DNA from: Polaromonas sp. JS666
GTDB taxonomy: Bacteria; Pseudomonadota; Gammaproteobacteria; Burkholderiales; Burkholderiaceae_C
Reading direction: 5' to 3'
Assembly: GCF_900103405.1 (NCBI RefSeq)
Contig: NZ_FNHX01000012.1
Span: 1-64,000, forward strand
Length of the DNA stretch: 64,000 nt
The translations under genes and the position numbers were made by a program. Positions 15,459 to 24,556 of this stretch are shown here, one piece after another (positions within the stretch are counted from its first letter, which is position 1; each line of letters opens with the position of its first letter). The notes beneath the pieces were generated by a model, which was not told the DNA's origin, made no database searches, and saw only the letters and a program-made list of their open reading frames with translations.

Positions 15459-18283
15459 GGCGGGCCTGGTTGCGGGCTGCGTGGCTGCTGCCGGCCGTGC
15501 TGCTGGCCAGCCTGGTGTTTCCGGCCGCCGCGCAGAAGCCGAAAGCGCCGGCAACTTCGGTGGCGCCGGCGACGGCAAAGGTGCAAGCGCCCGCCGCCGT
15601 GGCGCAGGTCGACACCCATGCCGGCGATGAACTCGCCATAGGCCGCGAAGGCCGCTATGTGCTGTCGCGTTCTTTCTCCTACCTGGAAGATGCCGGCGGC
15701 GAACTGGTGCTGGCCGACCTGCTCAAACCCGAGGCCCAGGCGCGCTTCCAGCCGGTGCCGCAAACCGGCCCGGCCACCAATTTCGGCTTGACCCGCTCGG
15801 CCATCTGGCTGCGTGTGACGCTGCGCCCCGAGCGCGATGCCCCGGCCGACTGGATGCTGGAACTGGCCTACCCGCCGCTGGACCGGCTGGAGCTGTATGC
15901 GCCTGACGGCAAGGGCGGCTTCAGCCGGCAGGTGGGCGGCGACCTGTCGCCCTTCGCCGAGCGCGCCGTGGTGCACCGCAACCACGTGATGCCGCTGCGC
16001 CTGAAACCCGGCGCCGCCAGCACTGTCTATTTGCGGGTGAGTTCGGGCGGCACCGTGTCGGCGCCGGTGAACCTGTGGCAACCCGCGGCGTTGTGGCGGC
16101 ACGACCAGGCGGAGTACGCCACCATCAGCCTGTACTTCGGCCTGCTGATAGGCCTGCTGCTGTACAACCTGCTGCTGTTTTTCTCGGTGCGCGACCGGGC
16201 TTACCTGATTTATGTCGCCTTTGTGGCTTGCATGGCCGTCGCTCAGGCGGCGCTGACCGGTTTCGGCGCGCAGTTTCTGTGGCCTGGCCTGCTCTGGTGG
16301 AACAGCGTGTCCCCGCCCACCGGCATGGCCGCGACGGCGGTCTTCGGCCTGCTGTTCGCGCGCAGCTTTTTGTCCAGCGCGCTCAGGATGCCGCGCCTGG
16401 ACCGGCTGATGCAGGCCCTGGTGGCGGGCTGGCTGCTGACCTTGCTGGCGGCGCTGACACTGCCTTATATCGTGTCGTCGCTGATGGTGACGGTGCTGGC
16501 AGTCTTCAGCGTCGTCACCCTGGTGGTGGTGGGTGTGCTGAGCGTGCGTTCCGGCCACCCGGGCGCCAAATACTTCCTGGCGGCCTGGGCTCTGCTGCTG
16601 GTGGGCGTGGTGACGCTGGCGCTGCACAACACCGGTGCGCTGCCGTCCCATGCGCTGACGGCCAACTCCCTGCTGATTGGTTCGGCGCTGGAGATGGTGG
16701 TGCTGTCTTTCGCGCTGGCCGACCGCATCAATGTCACGCGCCGCGAGAAGGAGCAGGCGCAGGCGCGCATCATGGCCGAGCACGCCATGGTCGAAGCCCT
16801 GAGCGTCTCGCAGGAAAATTTCCGCACGCAGCTCAAGGAGCGCGAGATGATCCTGGAAAACTCCATCGTCGGGATTGCCTTCCTGACGCCGGACGGCCGC
16901 TTTCGCTGGGCCAACCAGGCCATGCTGGAGGTCTTCGGTGTGGGCAGCGATCAGCTGACCTCGATGGAGCCTTTCTACCTTTCGCGCGAGGAATACCTGC
17001 GGGTGGGCGGCGAGGTGGCCGCCTGCGTCGCCCGCGGCGAGAACTACGAGGCCGAGATCCAGGTCAAGCAGTACGACGGCACGCTGATCTGGGTGTCGCT
17101 GTCGGGCAAGGCCGTGAGCGAGCGCGACCTGAGCCAGGGCACGGTCTGGGTCATCATCAACATCACGCGGCGAAAGGAGCTGGAGGCGCAGCTGGTGCGC
17201 ACCTCGTCGGAGCGTGAAGCCATCCTCAACAGCGCGCTGGTGGGCATCGTGCTGTCGGTGAACCGCCGCCATGAATGGGTCAATGAGAAATTCGCGCAGA
17301 TGATGGGCAGCCCGCGCGAGGCGCTCATGGGCCAGCCCTCGAGCTACATCCATCCCGACCTGGCCACCTGGGAGCAGTTCGGCAAGGAGGCGCGCGAGGC
17401 GCTGATCGCCACCGGCAGCTACATCAGCGAGCGCCAGCTGAAGCGCCGCGACGGCCAGCTCTTCTGGGTGCAGATGGCTGGCAGCTGCGTGCAGGCCAGG
17501 GAGCCCGAGTCGGGCGTGATCTGGGCTTTCCTGGACATCACCGAACGCAAGCAGTCGGAAGAAGACACACGCGAGGCGCTGGAGCAGCAGCGCGCGCTCA
17601 ACGAGCTGCGCACCCGTTTCGTGGCCATGACCAGCCATGAGTTCCGCACGCCGCTGTCGGGCATCCTGTCGGCCGAGGAGTTGCTGCGGCACTACGGCAA
17701 CCGGCTGCCCGAATCCGAGAAACTGGAAATCCTCGACAGCATCGCCGCGGGCGTCAAGCGCATGACGCGCATGCTGGACCGCGTGTTGATGCTGGGCAAG
17801 GCCGATGCGCAGATGCTGGAGTTCGAGCCGCATCCGCTGGACTTGCAGGCGCTGTGCCAGCAACTGGTCGAGGAAGCGCGCATGCAGCAGCCCGGCAGCT
17901 TGTGCGAGCTGCGCCTGGACTACACGGCCGGAACAGGCCAGGGACTTTACGACGAGAAGCTGCTGCGCCACATATTCAGCAACCTGCTGTCCAACGCGGT
18001 CAAGTATTCGCCGCTGGGCGGCCTGGTGCTGTTCCGCGTGCGGACCGAGGAGGACATGGTGGTCCTGGAAGTCGAGGACCAGGGCATAGGCATTCCCGAA
18101 GACGAGCTGCCGCACCTGTTCGAGTCCTTCCACCGCGCCAGCAACGTGGGCACCATCCAGGGCACGGGCCTGGGCCTGGCGATCGTGCGCAATGCGGTCG
18201 ACATCCACGGCGGCACCATAGACGTGCGCAGCAGCGCCGGTTCGGGCACCACCTTCACGGTGCGCCTGCCGGCCAGGCATTAA
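15455..18283 (+). CDS. 7TMR-DISM sensor histidine kinase with two PAS domains
   Basis: 942 aa from ATG 15455. In order: signal peptide (1-26, ending PAAAQ); periplasmic 7TMR-DISM extracellular domain (~50-205, with NFGLTRSAIWLRVTL typical of DISMED2); seven membrane helices (~222-428); a short coiled coil; PAS 1 (~462-570) and PAS 2 (~585-705), each followed by a PAC-like WVxxxITxRK segment; HisKA with phosphoacceptor His near residue 728 in SHEFRTPL; and HATPase (N-box SNLLSNAVKY, G1 DQGIGIP, G2 GTGLGLAI). No receiver domain and no adjacent response regulator are present, so the partner is elsewhere. DISM domains typically sense carbohydrates or other small extracellular ligands. Confidence 0.9.
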   Translation: MRRAWLRAAWLLPAVLLASLVFPAAAQKPKAPATSVAPATAKVQAPAAVAQVDTHAGDELAIGREGRYVLSRSFSYLEDAGGELVLADLLKPEAQARFQPVPQTGPATNFGLTRSAIWLRVTLRPERDAPADWMLELAYPPLDRLELYAPDGKGGFSRQVGGDLSPFAERAVVHRNHVMPLRLKPGAASTVYLRVSSGGTVSAPVNLWQPAALWRHDQAEYATISLYFGLLIGLLLYNLLLFFSVRDRAYLIYVAFVACMAVAQAALTGFGAQFLWPGLLWWNSVSPPTGMAATAVFGLLFARSFLSSALRMPRLDRLMQALVAGWLLTLLAALTLPYIVSSLMVTVLAVFSVVTLVVVGVLSVRSGHPGAKYFLAAWALLLVGVVTLALHNTGALPSHALTANSLLIGSALEMVVLSFALADRINVTRREKEQAQARIMAEHAMVEALSVSQENFRTQLKEREMILENSIVGIAFLTPDGRFRWANQAMLEVFGVGSDQLTSMEPFYLSREEYLRVGGEVAACVARGENYEAEIQVKQYDGTLIWVSLSGKAVSERDLSQGTVWVIINITRRKELEAQLVRTSSEREAILNSALVGIVLSVNRRHEWVNEKFAQMMGSPREALMGQPSSYIHPDLATWEQFGKEAREALIATGSYISERQLKRRDGQLFWVQMAGSCVQAREPESGVIWAFLDITERKQSEEDTREALEQQRALNELRTRFVAMTSHEFRTPLSGILSAEELLRHYGNRLPESEKLEILDSIAAGVKRMTRMLDRVLMLGKADAQMLEFEPHPLDLQALCQQLVEEARMQQPGSLCELRLDYTAGTGQGLYDEKLLRHIFSNLLSNAVKYSPLGGLVLFRVRTEEDMVVLEVEDQGIGIPEDELPHLFESFHRASNVGTIQGTGLGLAIVRNAVDIHGGTIDVRSSAGSGTTFTVRLPARH

Positions 18284-18293
18284 AAGGATTTGT

Positions 18294-19886
18294 ATGAGCA
18301 ACCCATTCGTGATCCAGAGGCGCCGGCTGCTCCAGTCGCTGGCGGCGGCGGGCGCCGGCCTGTACCTGCCGGGCAGGGCGGCTGCGCAGGCACGGCTGGT
18401 CGGCGACCCCTTCACGCTGGGCGTTGCCAGCGGCTCGCCTACCCACGATTCGGTGGTGCTCTGGACGCGGCTGGCGCTGGACGGCGATGAGGCCTTGCGC
18501 CTGCAAGCCGGCCCGGTGGCTGTGCGCTGGGAAGTCGCGCATGACGAGGGCTTTAGCCGCATCGCGCAGGCGGGCCAGGCGCAGGCCGTGGCCGGGCTGG
18601 CGCATTCGGTGCATGTGGAGGTTGAGGGCCTGGAGCCCGACCGCTGGTATTTCTATCGCTTTGCCGTCGGCCATGCCGTGAGTGCCACCGGCCGCACGCG
18701 CACTTTTCCCGCCCCCGGCGCCGCGGTGGCGCGCCTGCGGCTGGCCTATGCCTCCTGCCAGCGCTGGGAGCACGGCTATTACAGCGCCTACCGGCACATG
18801 CGGGCCGAGGACCTCGACCTGGTGATGTTCCTGGGCGACTACATCTATGAATACCCCAACGCCGGCCAGGCCGTGCGCAAGCCCACCGGCGGCTGGGTAC
18901 TGACCTTGGACGACTACCGCGCGCGTTATGCCCTGCATAAAAGCGATGCCGACCTGCGGGCCATGCACGCGGCCTGCCCCTGGCTGGTGACCTGGGACGA
19001 CCATGAGGTACAGAACGACTACGCGGGCACGTCACCCGGCTATAGCGGGCCGCCGGTGGCCGATTTCGCGGCCCGGCGCGCCGCGGCCTACCAGGCGTTT
19101 TACGAACACATGCCGCTGCGCGCCTCGGTGCTCACCCGGGCCGTGGCGGGCCTGGCCGGTGGCGCCGAGATGCGCATCTACCAGCGCCTGCCCTACGGCC
19201 GGCTGGCCTCGCTCTACATGCTGGACGCGCGGCAGTACAAGGACGCGCAGGCCTGCACGCGTGAGGGAAGGGCCGGCTCCAGCACGCTGAACCCGGCCAG
19301 TTGCCCCGCCTGGAAGGACCCGGCGCGCAGCATGCTGGGCATGCAGCAGGAAAGCTGGCTGGACGCCGAATGGGGCAGCGCCGCAAGCAAGACGGCGGGC
19401 TGGAACCTGGTGGGTCAGCAGTCGCTCTTCGGCCAGCGCGATTTCCGGCCGGGGCCGGGCCAGGTGCTGTGGAACGACGGCTGGGACGGCTATGCGCCGG
19501 CGCGCAAGCGCTTCACCGATTCACTGCGCAGGCATGCCGTGGCGAACCCGGTGCTGCTGGGGGGCGACGTGCATGAGAACTGGGTCGGCCACATCAAGGC
19601 CGACTACGCCGACGCGGCCAGCGCGGCCGTGGGCACCGAGTTCTGCGGCACCAGCATCAGCTCGCGCTCGGCCGGCAACGCCAAAATCCCCGACACCCTG
19701 GCCGAGAATCCGCACTTTGTGTTTGCCGACTCGGAATGCCGGGGCTACGGCGTGGTGGAACTGACGCCGCGCGCGCTGACGGCCACGCTGCGCGTGGTCG
19801 ACGACGTCACGCGCGCCGACAGCGGGGTGCAGACCCTGGCGAAGTTCGCGGTACAGGCCGGACGGCCGGTACTTGAAAAAGCCTAG
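18294..19886 (+). CDS. phoD: PhoD-family alkaline phosphatase, Tat-exported
   Basis: 530 aa. The N-terminus has a twin-arginine signal (IQRRRLLQSLAAAGAG, cleavage after about residue 32). A PhoD_N beta domain (~35-140) precedes the metallophosphatase domain: RLAYASCQRW, FLGDYIYEY (Asp/Tyr metal site), TWDDHEVQNDY and LLGGDVHENWV. These fit Fe3+/Ca2+-dependent PhoD enzymes that release phosphate from mono- and diesters in the periplasm or outside the cell. It follows the sensor kinase by 10 bp, so the kinase and PhoD may be co-transcribed. No Pho box was identified. Confidence 0.9.
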   Translation: MSNPFVIQRRRLLQSLAAAGAGLYLPGRAAAQARLVGDPFTLGVASGSPTHDSVVLWTRLALDGDEALRLQAGPVAVRWEVAHDEGFSRIAQAGQAQAVAGLAHSVHVEVEGLEPDRWYFYRFAVGHAVSATGRTRTFPAPGAAVARLRLAYASCQRWEHGYYSAYRHMRAEDLDLVMFLGDYIYEYPNAGQAVRKPTGGWVLTLDDYRARYALHKSDADLRAMHAACPWLVTWDDHEVQNDYAGTSPGYSGPPVADFAARRAAAYQAFYEHMPLRASVLTRAVAGLAGGAEMRIYQRLPYGRLASLYMLDARQYKDAQACTREGRAGSSTLNPASCPAWKDPARSMLGMQQESWLDAEWGSAASKTAGWNLVGQQSLFGQRDFRPGPGQVLWNDGWDGYAPARKRFTDSLRRHAVANPVLLGGDVHENWVGHIKADYADAASAAVGTEFCGTSISSRSAGNAKIPDTLAENPHFVFADSECRGYGVVELTPRALTATLRVVDDVTRADSGVQTLAKFAVQAGRPVLEKA

Positions 19887-19898
19887 GCCTGGCTAGGC
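19881..19898. terminator. Bidirectional hairpin spanning the convergent stop codons
   Basis: GCCTAG (19881-19886) pairs with CTAGGC (19893-19898). The TAG of phoD and the TAG of the convergent oxygenase gene are both inside the stem. AA/TT flanks extend it slightly. The stem is short, so terminator activity is only plausible. Confidence 0.4.
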
Positions 19899-21014
19899 CT
19901 TGTAGGTCGCCGAAAGGCCTTTTTCGAGGAAGGCATTGTTGGCCTCGCGCACCTTGGCGGCCTCGTCGTCGTAGAGAAAGGGCAGGAAGGCATAACGCCG
20001 CCCGCGCGTCACCGTGGACACCGCATGCAGCAGCGAGCAGGAGAACACCAGGGCGCCGCCGGTCGGGGGTTTGAAGGATTTGGGGCCGTATTCCGGGAAG
20101 CTGACCTCGCCGCCCTCGAAATCATCGTTGAGGTTGATGGACACGGCAAAGCGCCTGTGGGCCGTCCCGCGCGTGGTGTTGTCGCGGTGGGCGTTGAAGT
20201 GCGCCTCCTGGTCGGCGCGGTAGCAGCCGATGATGTAGCGCTCCATGCGGGTGGCCTTGAACTGGTGCACCTTGGCGATCTCGGGAACGATGCGGCGCTG
20301 TATCCAGGCGCGCGCCGCCTTCACGGCGGCGAGGTCGGTGATGTCATAGTCTTCACGCCGCTTGTGCCCGTGGTCGTGGGCCAGGACGGTTTTGCCGTTC
20401 TCCTCGCGCATGAAGCCCGACTCCTTGCCCCCATGGGTTTCGTAAAGGGCGATAAGCTCCCGGCAGAAGGCCGGCGGGAAGACGTTCGGCAGCATGAGGA
20501 TGGGGGCCTGCAATTCCATGCCCGCGAAGCGCGAGGGCGGCGGCAGGTCGGCCAGGCAGGACAGCAGCGCCTGCATATCGCCGGCATCCGTGAGGGGCAG
20601 CACCTTCAAGACCCTGAGGGTCGGGTCCAGGACAAAACACAGGCGGCGGATGCCGGCTCGCTTTTGCGCCATGTCGGCATCGTGCGGCACCACGCCGTAA
20701 AGCTCGCTCACCTGCGCGTCAAAGTCCCAGAGGAAGCGGTAGCCGGGATAGCGGTCGGCGACACGTTTTTCGCTTTCATCGCCGGGGTCCAGGCTGACGC
20801 CGAAAAAAGAGCAGTGCGCGTCGTTGAAGATGTCCTGCCGTTGCAGAGCCATTGCTATGGCTGCCTGGCCCAGGGGCTCGGCGGCGCTGGCGAAAAAGCA
20901 CAGCGCGATATACCGCCCGGCCGCGGCATGTATCGCGTAGCGCGGATTCGCGAAGGATCTTTGCCGGAACCAGGGCGCCGGATCGCCCGCAAGAAGATTG
21001 AAGTATTTGCCCAT
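19893..21014 (-). CDS. Peroxiredoxin-like domain fused to a prolyl-4-hydroxylase-type 2OG-Fe(II) oxygenase
   Basis: 373 aa. Residues ~1-150 look like a thioredoxin/peroxiredoxin fold (GDPAPWFRQRSF, YIALCFFASAA, FGVSLDPGDE, LCFVLDPTLRVL). However, the position where peroxiredoxins carry the T/S-x-x-C peroxidatic cysteine reads FASAAEP, so the redox activity may be lost. Residues ~190-345 are a P4Hc domain: iron ligands H276 and D278 in HFNAHRDN and H330 in SLLHAVS, with the downstream RRYAFL Arg for 2-oxoglutarate. The dioxygenase half looks intact. The substrate (protein prolyl or small molecule) is unknown. It is followed upstream by tolC on the same strand after an 18-bp gap. Confidence 0.8.
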   Translation of the reverse strand: MGKYFNLLAGDPAPWFRQRSFANPRYAIHAAAGRYIALCFFASAAEPLGQAAIAMALQRQDIFNDAHCSFFGVSLDPGDESEKRVADRYPGYRFLWDFDAQVSELYGVVPHDADMAQKRAGIRRLCFVLDPTLRVLKVLPLTDAGDMQALLSCLADLPPPSRFAGMELQAPILMLPNVFPPAFCRELIALYETHGGKESGFMREENGKTVLAHDHGHKRREDYDITDLAAVKAARAWIQRRIVPEIAKVHQFKATRMERYIIGCYRADQEAHFNAHRDNTTRGTAHRRFAVSINLNDDFEGGEVSFPEYGPKSFKPPTGGALVFSCSLLHAVSTVTRGRRYAFLPFLYDDEAAKVREANNAFLEKGLSATYKA

Positions 21015-21032
21015 GTGTTGATGGGGAGACTG

Positions 21033-22451
21033 CTAGGGATTTCCTGTTTCCAGCAGCGCGTTGATGGCGCTCAGGTCCGCCTCGCCCAGCGTGGCGTTCG
21101 CGGCCTTCAGGCGCAGGCCCTGGAGCAGGGTTTCGGCGCGCGCCTTGTGCCAGTCGCGCTGGGCTGCGAACAGCTGCTGCTCGGCGTTGAGCACGTCCAT
21201 GTTGATGCGCGTGCCGACGAGGTAGCCCACCTTGTTGGCGTCCAGCGAACTTTTGCTGGAGGTGATGGCCGAGGCCAGCGCCTGGGTTTGCGCCGCCCCG
21301 TTGACGACGCCCGCAAAGGCCTGGCGCGCCTGGGCCACTGCTTGCCGGCGCGCCGCTTCCAGGTCTTCCCCGGCCTTGCCCTTCAATGCCACGGCCTCGC
21401 GTACGCGTGCCTGCACGCCGCCGCCGGCATAGAGCGGGATGGTCAGGCTCATGCCGACCTGGGTGGAGCGCGAGCGCACGGAAATATCGGACGGGGAGGT
21501 GATACTGCCCGAGGTGAAGTTGTTACCGTAGGCCGCCGTCAGGTCCAGCGTGGGCGAATGCGCCGCCTGGCTTTTGGCGATCTCGCGATCGGCCACTTCC
21601 AGCGTCGCCTGGGCGATGCGCACCTGGATGGATTGTTCGCGGGCGCTGTCCAGCCAGGGCTGCAAGCCCTCCGGTTCCATGCGCGGCGGGGAGCCGTCCG
21701 CGCGCAAACCCGCCAGGCGGGCATGGGAGACGCCCAGAATACGCGTCAGCTCTGCCAGTTTGTTCTGCAGCTCGTTGCCGGCCACCACCGCCTGGGCGCG
21801 TGAGAGGTCCAGCCGCGACTGGGCTTCGTGCACGTCGGTCACGGTGCCGGTGCCGCCTTCGAAGGTGCGGCGGGCCAGGGCGCGCTGCTGCTCCATGGCG
21901 CCCGTCTGCAGATGGGCCACACGTTCGGCCTCCTGGGCGACCAGTATGTCGAGGTAGGCCTGCGCGGTGCGCAGGATCAGTTCCTGTTCGGCCAGCCGGA
22001 ACTGCGCCTCGGCCAGCAATTCCTGTTGTCCGGCCTGGTCCAGCGCCGCCGATGCGGTGGCGCGCCACAGGGGCTGGCTCAGTTGCAAATTCCAGCTGCG
22101 GGTATGCACGTCGCGCGTCACGGCAGGCAGCTCGCTGAAGGCGGCTTGCCCGGCTTGCCGGCTGGCGGCGCCCACCAGGTTGACCGCGGGCAGCAGCGCG
22201 GCACGCGCCTGTGGAACCCGCTCGCGCGCCGCCTGCAGGGTGTAGACGGCGCCGCGGTAGACGGGGTCGCGTGCCTGCGCCTGGCGGTAGACCTCAAGCA
22301 GGTCGGCGGCCGGCGCGCTGAAGGACGCCAGCAGCAGCGGCAGGCCGACCAGCCAGCGCCGGCTGCTTGCGGTGTTCGGCGCGCGCTGCGATTGTGATGT
22401 TGGAAACTTGAAGCGCGGTATATGCGCCGGCTTTGGTTCGGGGTCTTGCAC
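21033..22451 (-). CDS. tolC: TolC-family outer-membrane efflux channel
   Basis: 472 aa from GTG 22451, preceded by GGGAGG five bases upstream. The first ~45 residues include an unusually polar stretch before the hydrophobic signal (WLVGLPLLLASFSAPAA). Then come two OEP repeats (~50-255 and ~270-465): DLLEVYRQAQARDP opens repeat 1, and long heptad-like helices with AYLDILVAQEAERVA typify the periplasmic alpha-barrel; VGTRINMDVLNAEQQLF is the classic repeat-2 signature (TRTxVDVLNAQQ). It forms the outer-membrane exit of type I secretion or RND pumps. No adaptor or pump is next to it, so partners lie elsewhere. Confidence 0.92.
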   Translation of the reverse strand: MQDPEPKPAHIPRFKFPTSQSQRAPNTASSRRWLVGLPLLLASFSAPAADLLEVYRQAQARDPVYRGAVYTLQAARERVPQARAALLPAVNLVGAASRQAGQAAFSELPAVTRDVHTRSWNLQLSQPLWRATASAALDQAGQQELLAEAQFRLAEQELILRTAQAYLDILVAQEAERVAHLQTGAMEQQRALARRTFEGGTGTVTDVHEAQSRLDLSRAQAVVAGNELQNKLAELTRILGVSHARLAGLRADGSPPRMEPEGLQPWLDSAREQSIQVRIAQATLEVADREIAKSQAAHSPTLDLTAAYGNNFTSGSITSPSDISVRSRSTQVGMSLTIPLYAGGGVQARVREAVALKGKAGEDLEAARRQAVAQARQAFAGVVNGAAQTQALASAITSSKSSLDANKVGYLVGTRINMDVLNAEQQLFAAQRDWHKARAETLLQGLRLKAANATLGEADLSAINALLETGNP

Positions 22452-22581
22452 CTCGACCTCCCTGCAGTAGTGTTCAGGTTTGAACCATACGGGAGGCGAT
22501 AGGCGCTTCTGCTGTCAATTGTCCGTAGCCGGACTTTTATTGCGGCAAATACCCCCGCCGAATGTGCCGGTGTGCCGCGGC

Positions 22582-24441
22582 TCAGGCGGCGAGTTCGGTT
22601 TCTTCCTCGAGGTTGTCGCTCAGGAAGCCGCCGCTCTGGTGGGCCCAGAGGCGCGCGTAGAGGCCGCCATTGGCCAGCAGCGTGCGATGGTCGCCTTCCT
22701 CGACGATACGGCCCTGGTCCAGCACGATGAGGCGGTCCATGGCGGCGATGGTGGACAGGCGGTGCGCGATGGCGATCACCGTCTTGCCCTGCATCAGGGT
22801 GTTGAGGCTGCCCTGGATGGCAACTTCAACCTCGGAGTCCAGCGCGCTGGTGGCTTCGTCCAGCAGCAGGATGGGCGCGTCCTTGAGCATCACGCGAGCG
22901 ATCGCGATGCGCTGGCGCTGGCCACCCGAGAGCTTCACGCCGCGCTCACCCACATGGGCGTCGTAGCCGTGGCGGCCGTGTGGATCGGTCAGGTCGGTGA
23001 TGAAGTGATCAGCCTCGGCGCGCCGTGCGGCCAGGCGCATGTCGTCGTCGCTGGCGCCGGGGCGGCTGTAGGTGATGTTGTCGCGCACCGAGCGGTGCAG
23101 CAGCGAGGTGTCTTGCGTCACCATGCCGATGTGGCCGCGCAGGCTGTCCTGGGTAACGTGGGCAATGTCCTGGCCGTCGATCAGGATGCGTCCGCCATCG
23201 AGGTCGTAAAACCGCAGCAACAGGTTAACCAGTGTCGATTTGCCGGCGCCGGAGCGGCCTATCAGGCCGATTTTCTCGCCTGGCCTGACGGTCAGCGTGA
23301 GCTTATCGATCACGGACTTGTTTTTGCCGTAGCTGAAGTCCACGGCCTCAAAGCGCACTTCGCCGCGCGGCACGTCCAGCGCGGCTGCATCAGGCGCGTC
23401 CACGATGGTGTGGGGCCGCGACAGCGTGTTGATGCCGTCCTGCACGGTGCCCACGCTTTCAAAGAGGCTGGTGGTCTCCCACATGATCCAGTGCGACATG
23501 CCCTGCAGGCGCAGTGCCATGGCGGTGGCCGCGGCCACCGCGCCCGCGCCGACCTGGCCCAGGTGCCAGAGCCACAGCGAGGTGCCGGCCATGCCCAGGA
23601 TCAGGCCCATGCTGAGCGTGTGGTTGACGATTTCAAACGCGCTGACGAGGCGCATCTGGGTATAGCCGGTCTTCATGAACTCGCCCATCGCGTCGCGCGC
23701 GAAGCCGGCCTCGCGCCGGGTGTGCGAGAACAGCTTGACGGTGGTGATGTTGGTGTAGGCGTCGGTGATGCGGCCCGTCATCAGTGAGCGGGCGTCGGCC
23801 TGCTGCTTGCCGATACGGCCCAACCGCGGCACGAAGTAAAAGAGGCTCGCGATGTAGAGCGCCAGCCAGACCAGGAAGGGCGCCACCAGCTTCGTGTCGA
23901 AGGCCGCGGCCAGCACTGTCATGGTGGCGATGTAGACGCCCATGGCCACCAGCACGTCGGCCAGCACGAAGAGCGTGTCGCGCACCGCCAGCGCGGTCTG
24001 CATGACCTTGGTGGTCAGCCGGCCGGCGAACTCGTCCTGGTAGAAGGACATGCTGTGCCCCAGCATGAGGCGGTGAAAATTCCAGCGCAGCCGCATCGGG
24101 AAGTTGATGGCCAGCGTCTGGTGCTTCACGGTGGTCTGCAGCGCCACGGCCGCGATGCTGGCCACCACGAGGAGCGCAAGCCAGCCCAGCGCAGTGCCGT
24201 GCTCTGCCCACAGGTTGGCGGGTGCCGTCGCGCCCAGCCAGTCGACGATGCGGCCCAGCATCGCGAACAGCAAGGCCTCAAACACCGCCAACACCGCCGA
24301 GAGCAGCGCCAGCAGCAGGATGTAGCCGCGCGCGCCTTCGGTGCAGGCCCACAGAAAGGCCATGAAGCCCTTGGGCGGCAAGGCGGGGTCGGCGTCAGGG
24401 TAGGCGGGAAGCTGGCTTTCGAATCGTTTGAAAAAACCCAT
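22582..24441 (-). CDS. ABC exporter, fused membrane and ATPase domains
   Basis: 619 aa. Residues ~30-335 contain six transmembrane helices of a type IV exporter domain; residues ~360-600 form the ATPase: Walker A GRSGAGKST, signature LSGGQRQR, Walker B ILLLDEATSALDSE, and switch His in AIAHRLSTIAAMD. As a half-transporter it should work as a homodimer. It is in the MsbA/multidrug-exporter superfamily (YfiB/MdlB-like); the substrate could be lipid or drug. It is followed by a 24442-24556 spacer to serB and precedes tolC by 130 bp; the pair is suggestive but not proof of co-function. Confidence 0.88.
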   Translation of the reverse strand: MGFFKRFESQLPAYPDADPALPPKGFMAFLWACTEGARGYILLLALLSAVLAVFEALLFAMLGRIVDWLGATAPANLWAEHGTALGWLALLVVASIAAVALQTTVKHQTLAINFPMRLRWNFHRLMLGHSMSFYQDEFAGRLTTKVMQTALAVRDTLFVLADVLVAMGVYIATMTVLAAAFDTKLVAPFLVWLALYIASLFYFVPRLGRIGKQQADARSLMTGRITDAYTNITTVKLFSHTRREAGFARDAMGEFMKTGYTQMRLVSAFEIVNHTLSMGLILGMAGTSLWLWHLGQVGAGAVAAATAMALRLQGMSHWIMWETTSLFESVGTVQDGINTLSRPHTIVDAPDAAALDVPRGEVRFEAVDFSYGKNKSVIDKLTLTVRPGEKIGLIGRSGAGKSTLVNLLLRFYDLDGGRILIDGQDIAHVTQDSLRGHIGMVTQDTSLLHRSVRDNITYSRPGASDDDMRLAARRAEADHFITDLTDPHGRHGYDAHVGERGVKLSGGQRQRIAIARVMLKDAPILLLDEATSALDSEVEVAIQGSLNTLMQGKTVIAIAHRLSTIAAMDRLIVLDQGRIVEEGDHRTLLANGGLYARLWAHQSGGFLSDNLEEETELAA

Positions 24442-24556
24442 GGATGTCGGTGTCTTTGGTTTCAGGTGTCTGCTTATAAGGTGTTATGGCTGCAGGAGGG
24501 TTGATTTATTGGGGAAGGATTGATGCGCATCGCGCGATGCCGGCCACGCGGGCAGG

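Noticed and set aside
15209..18562. 1117-codon minus-strand frame opposite the sensor kinase
   Set aside because: His/Gln/Arg/Ala-rich low-complexity product without any domain; the plus strand carries a complete kinase.
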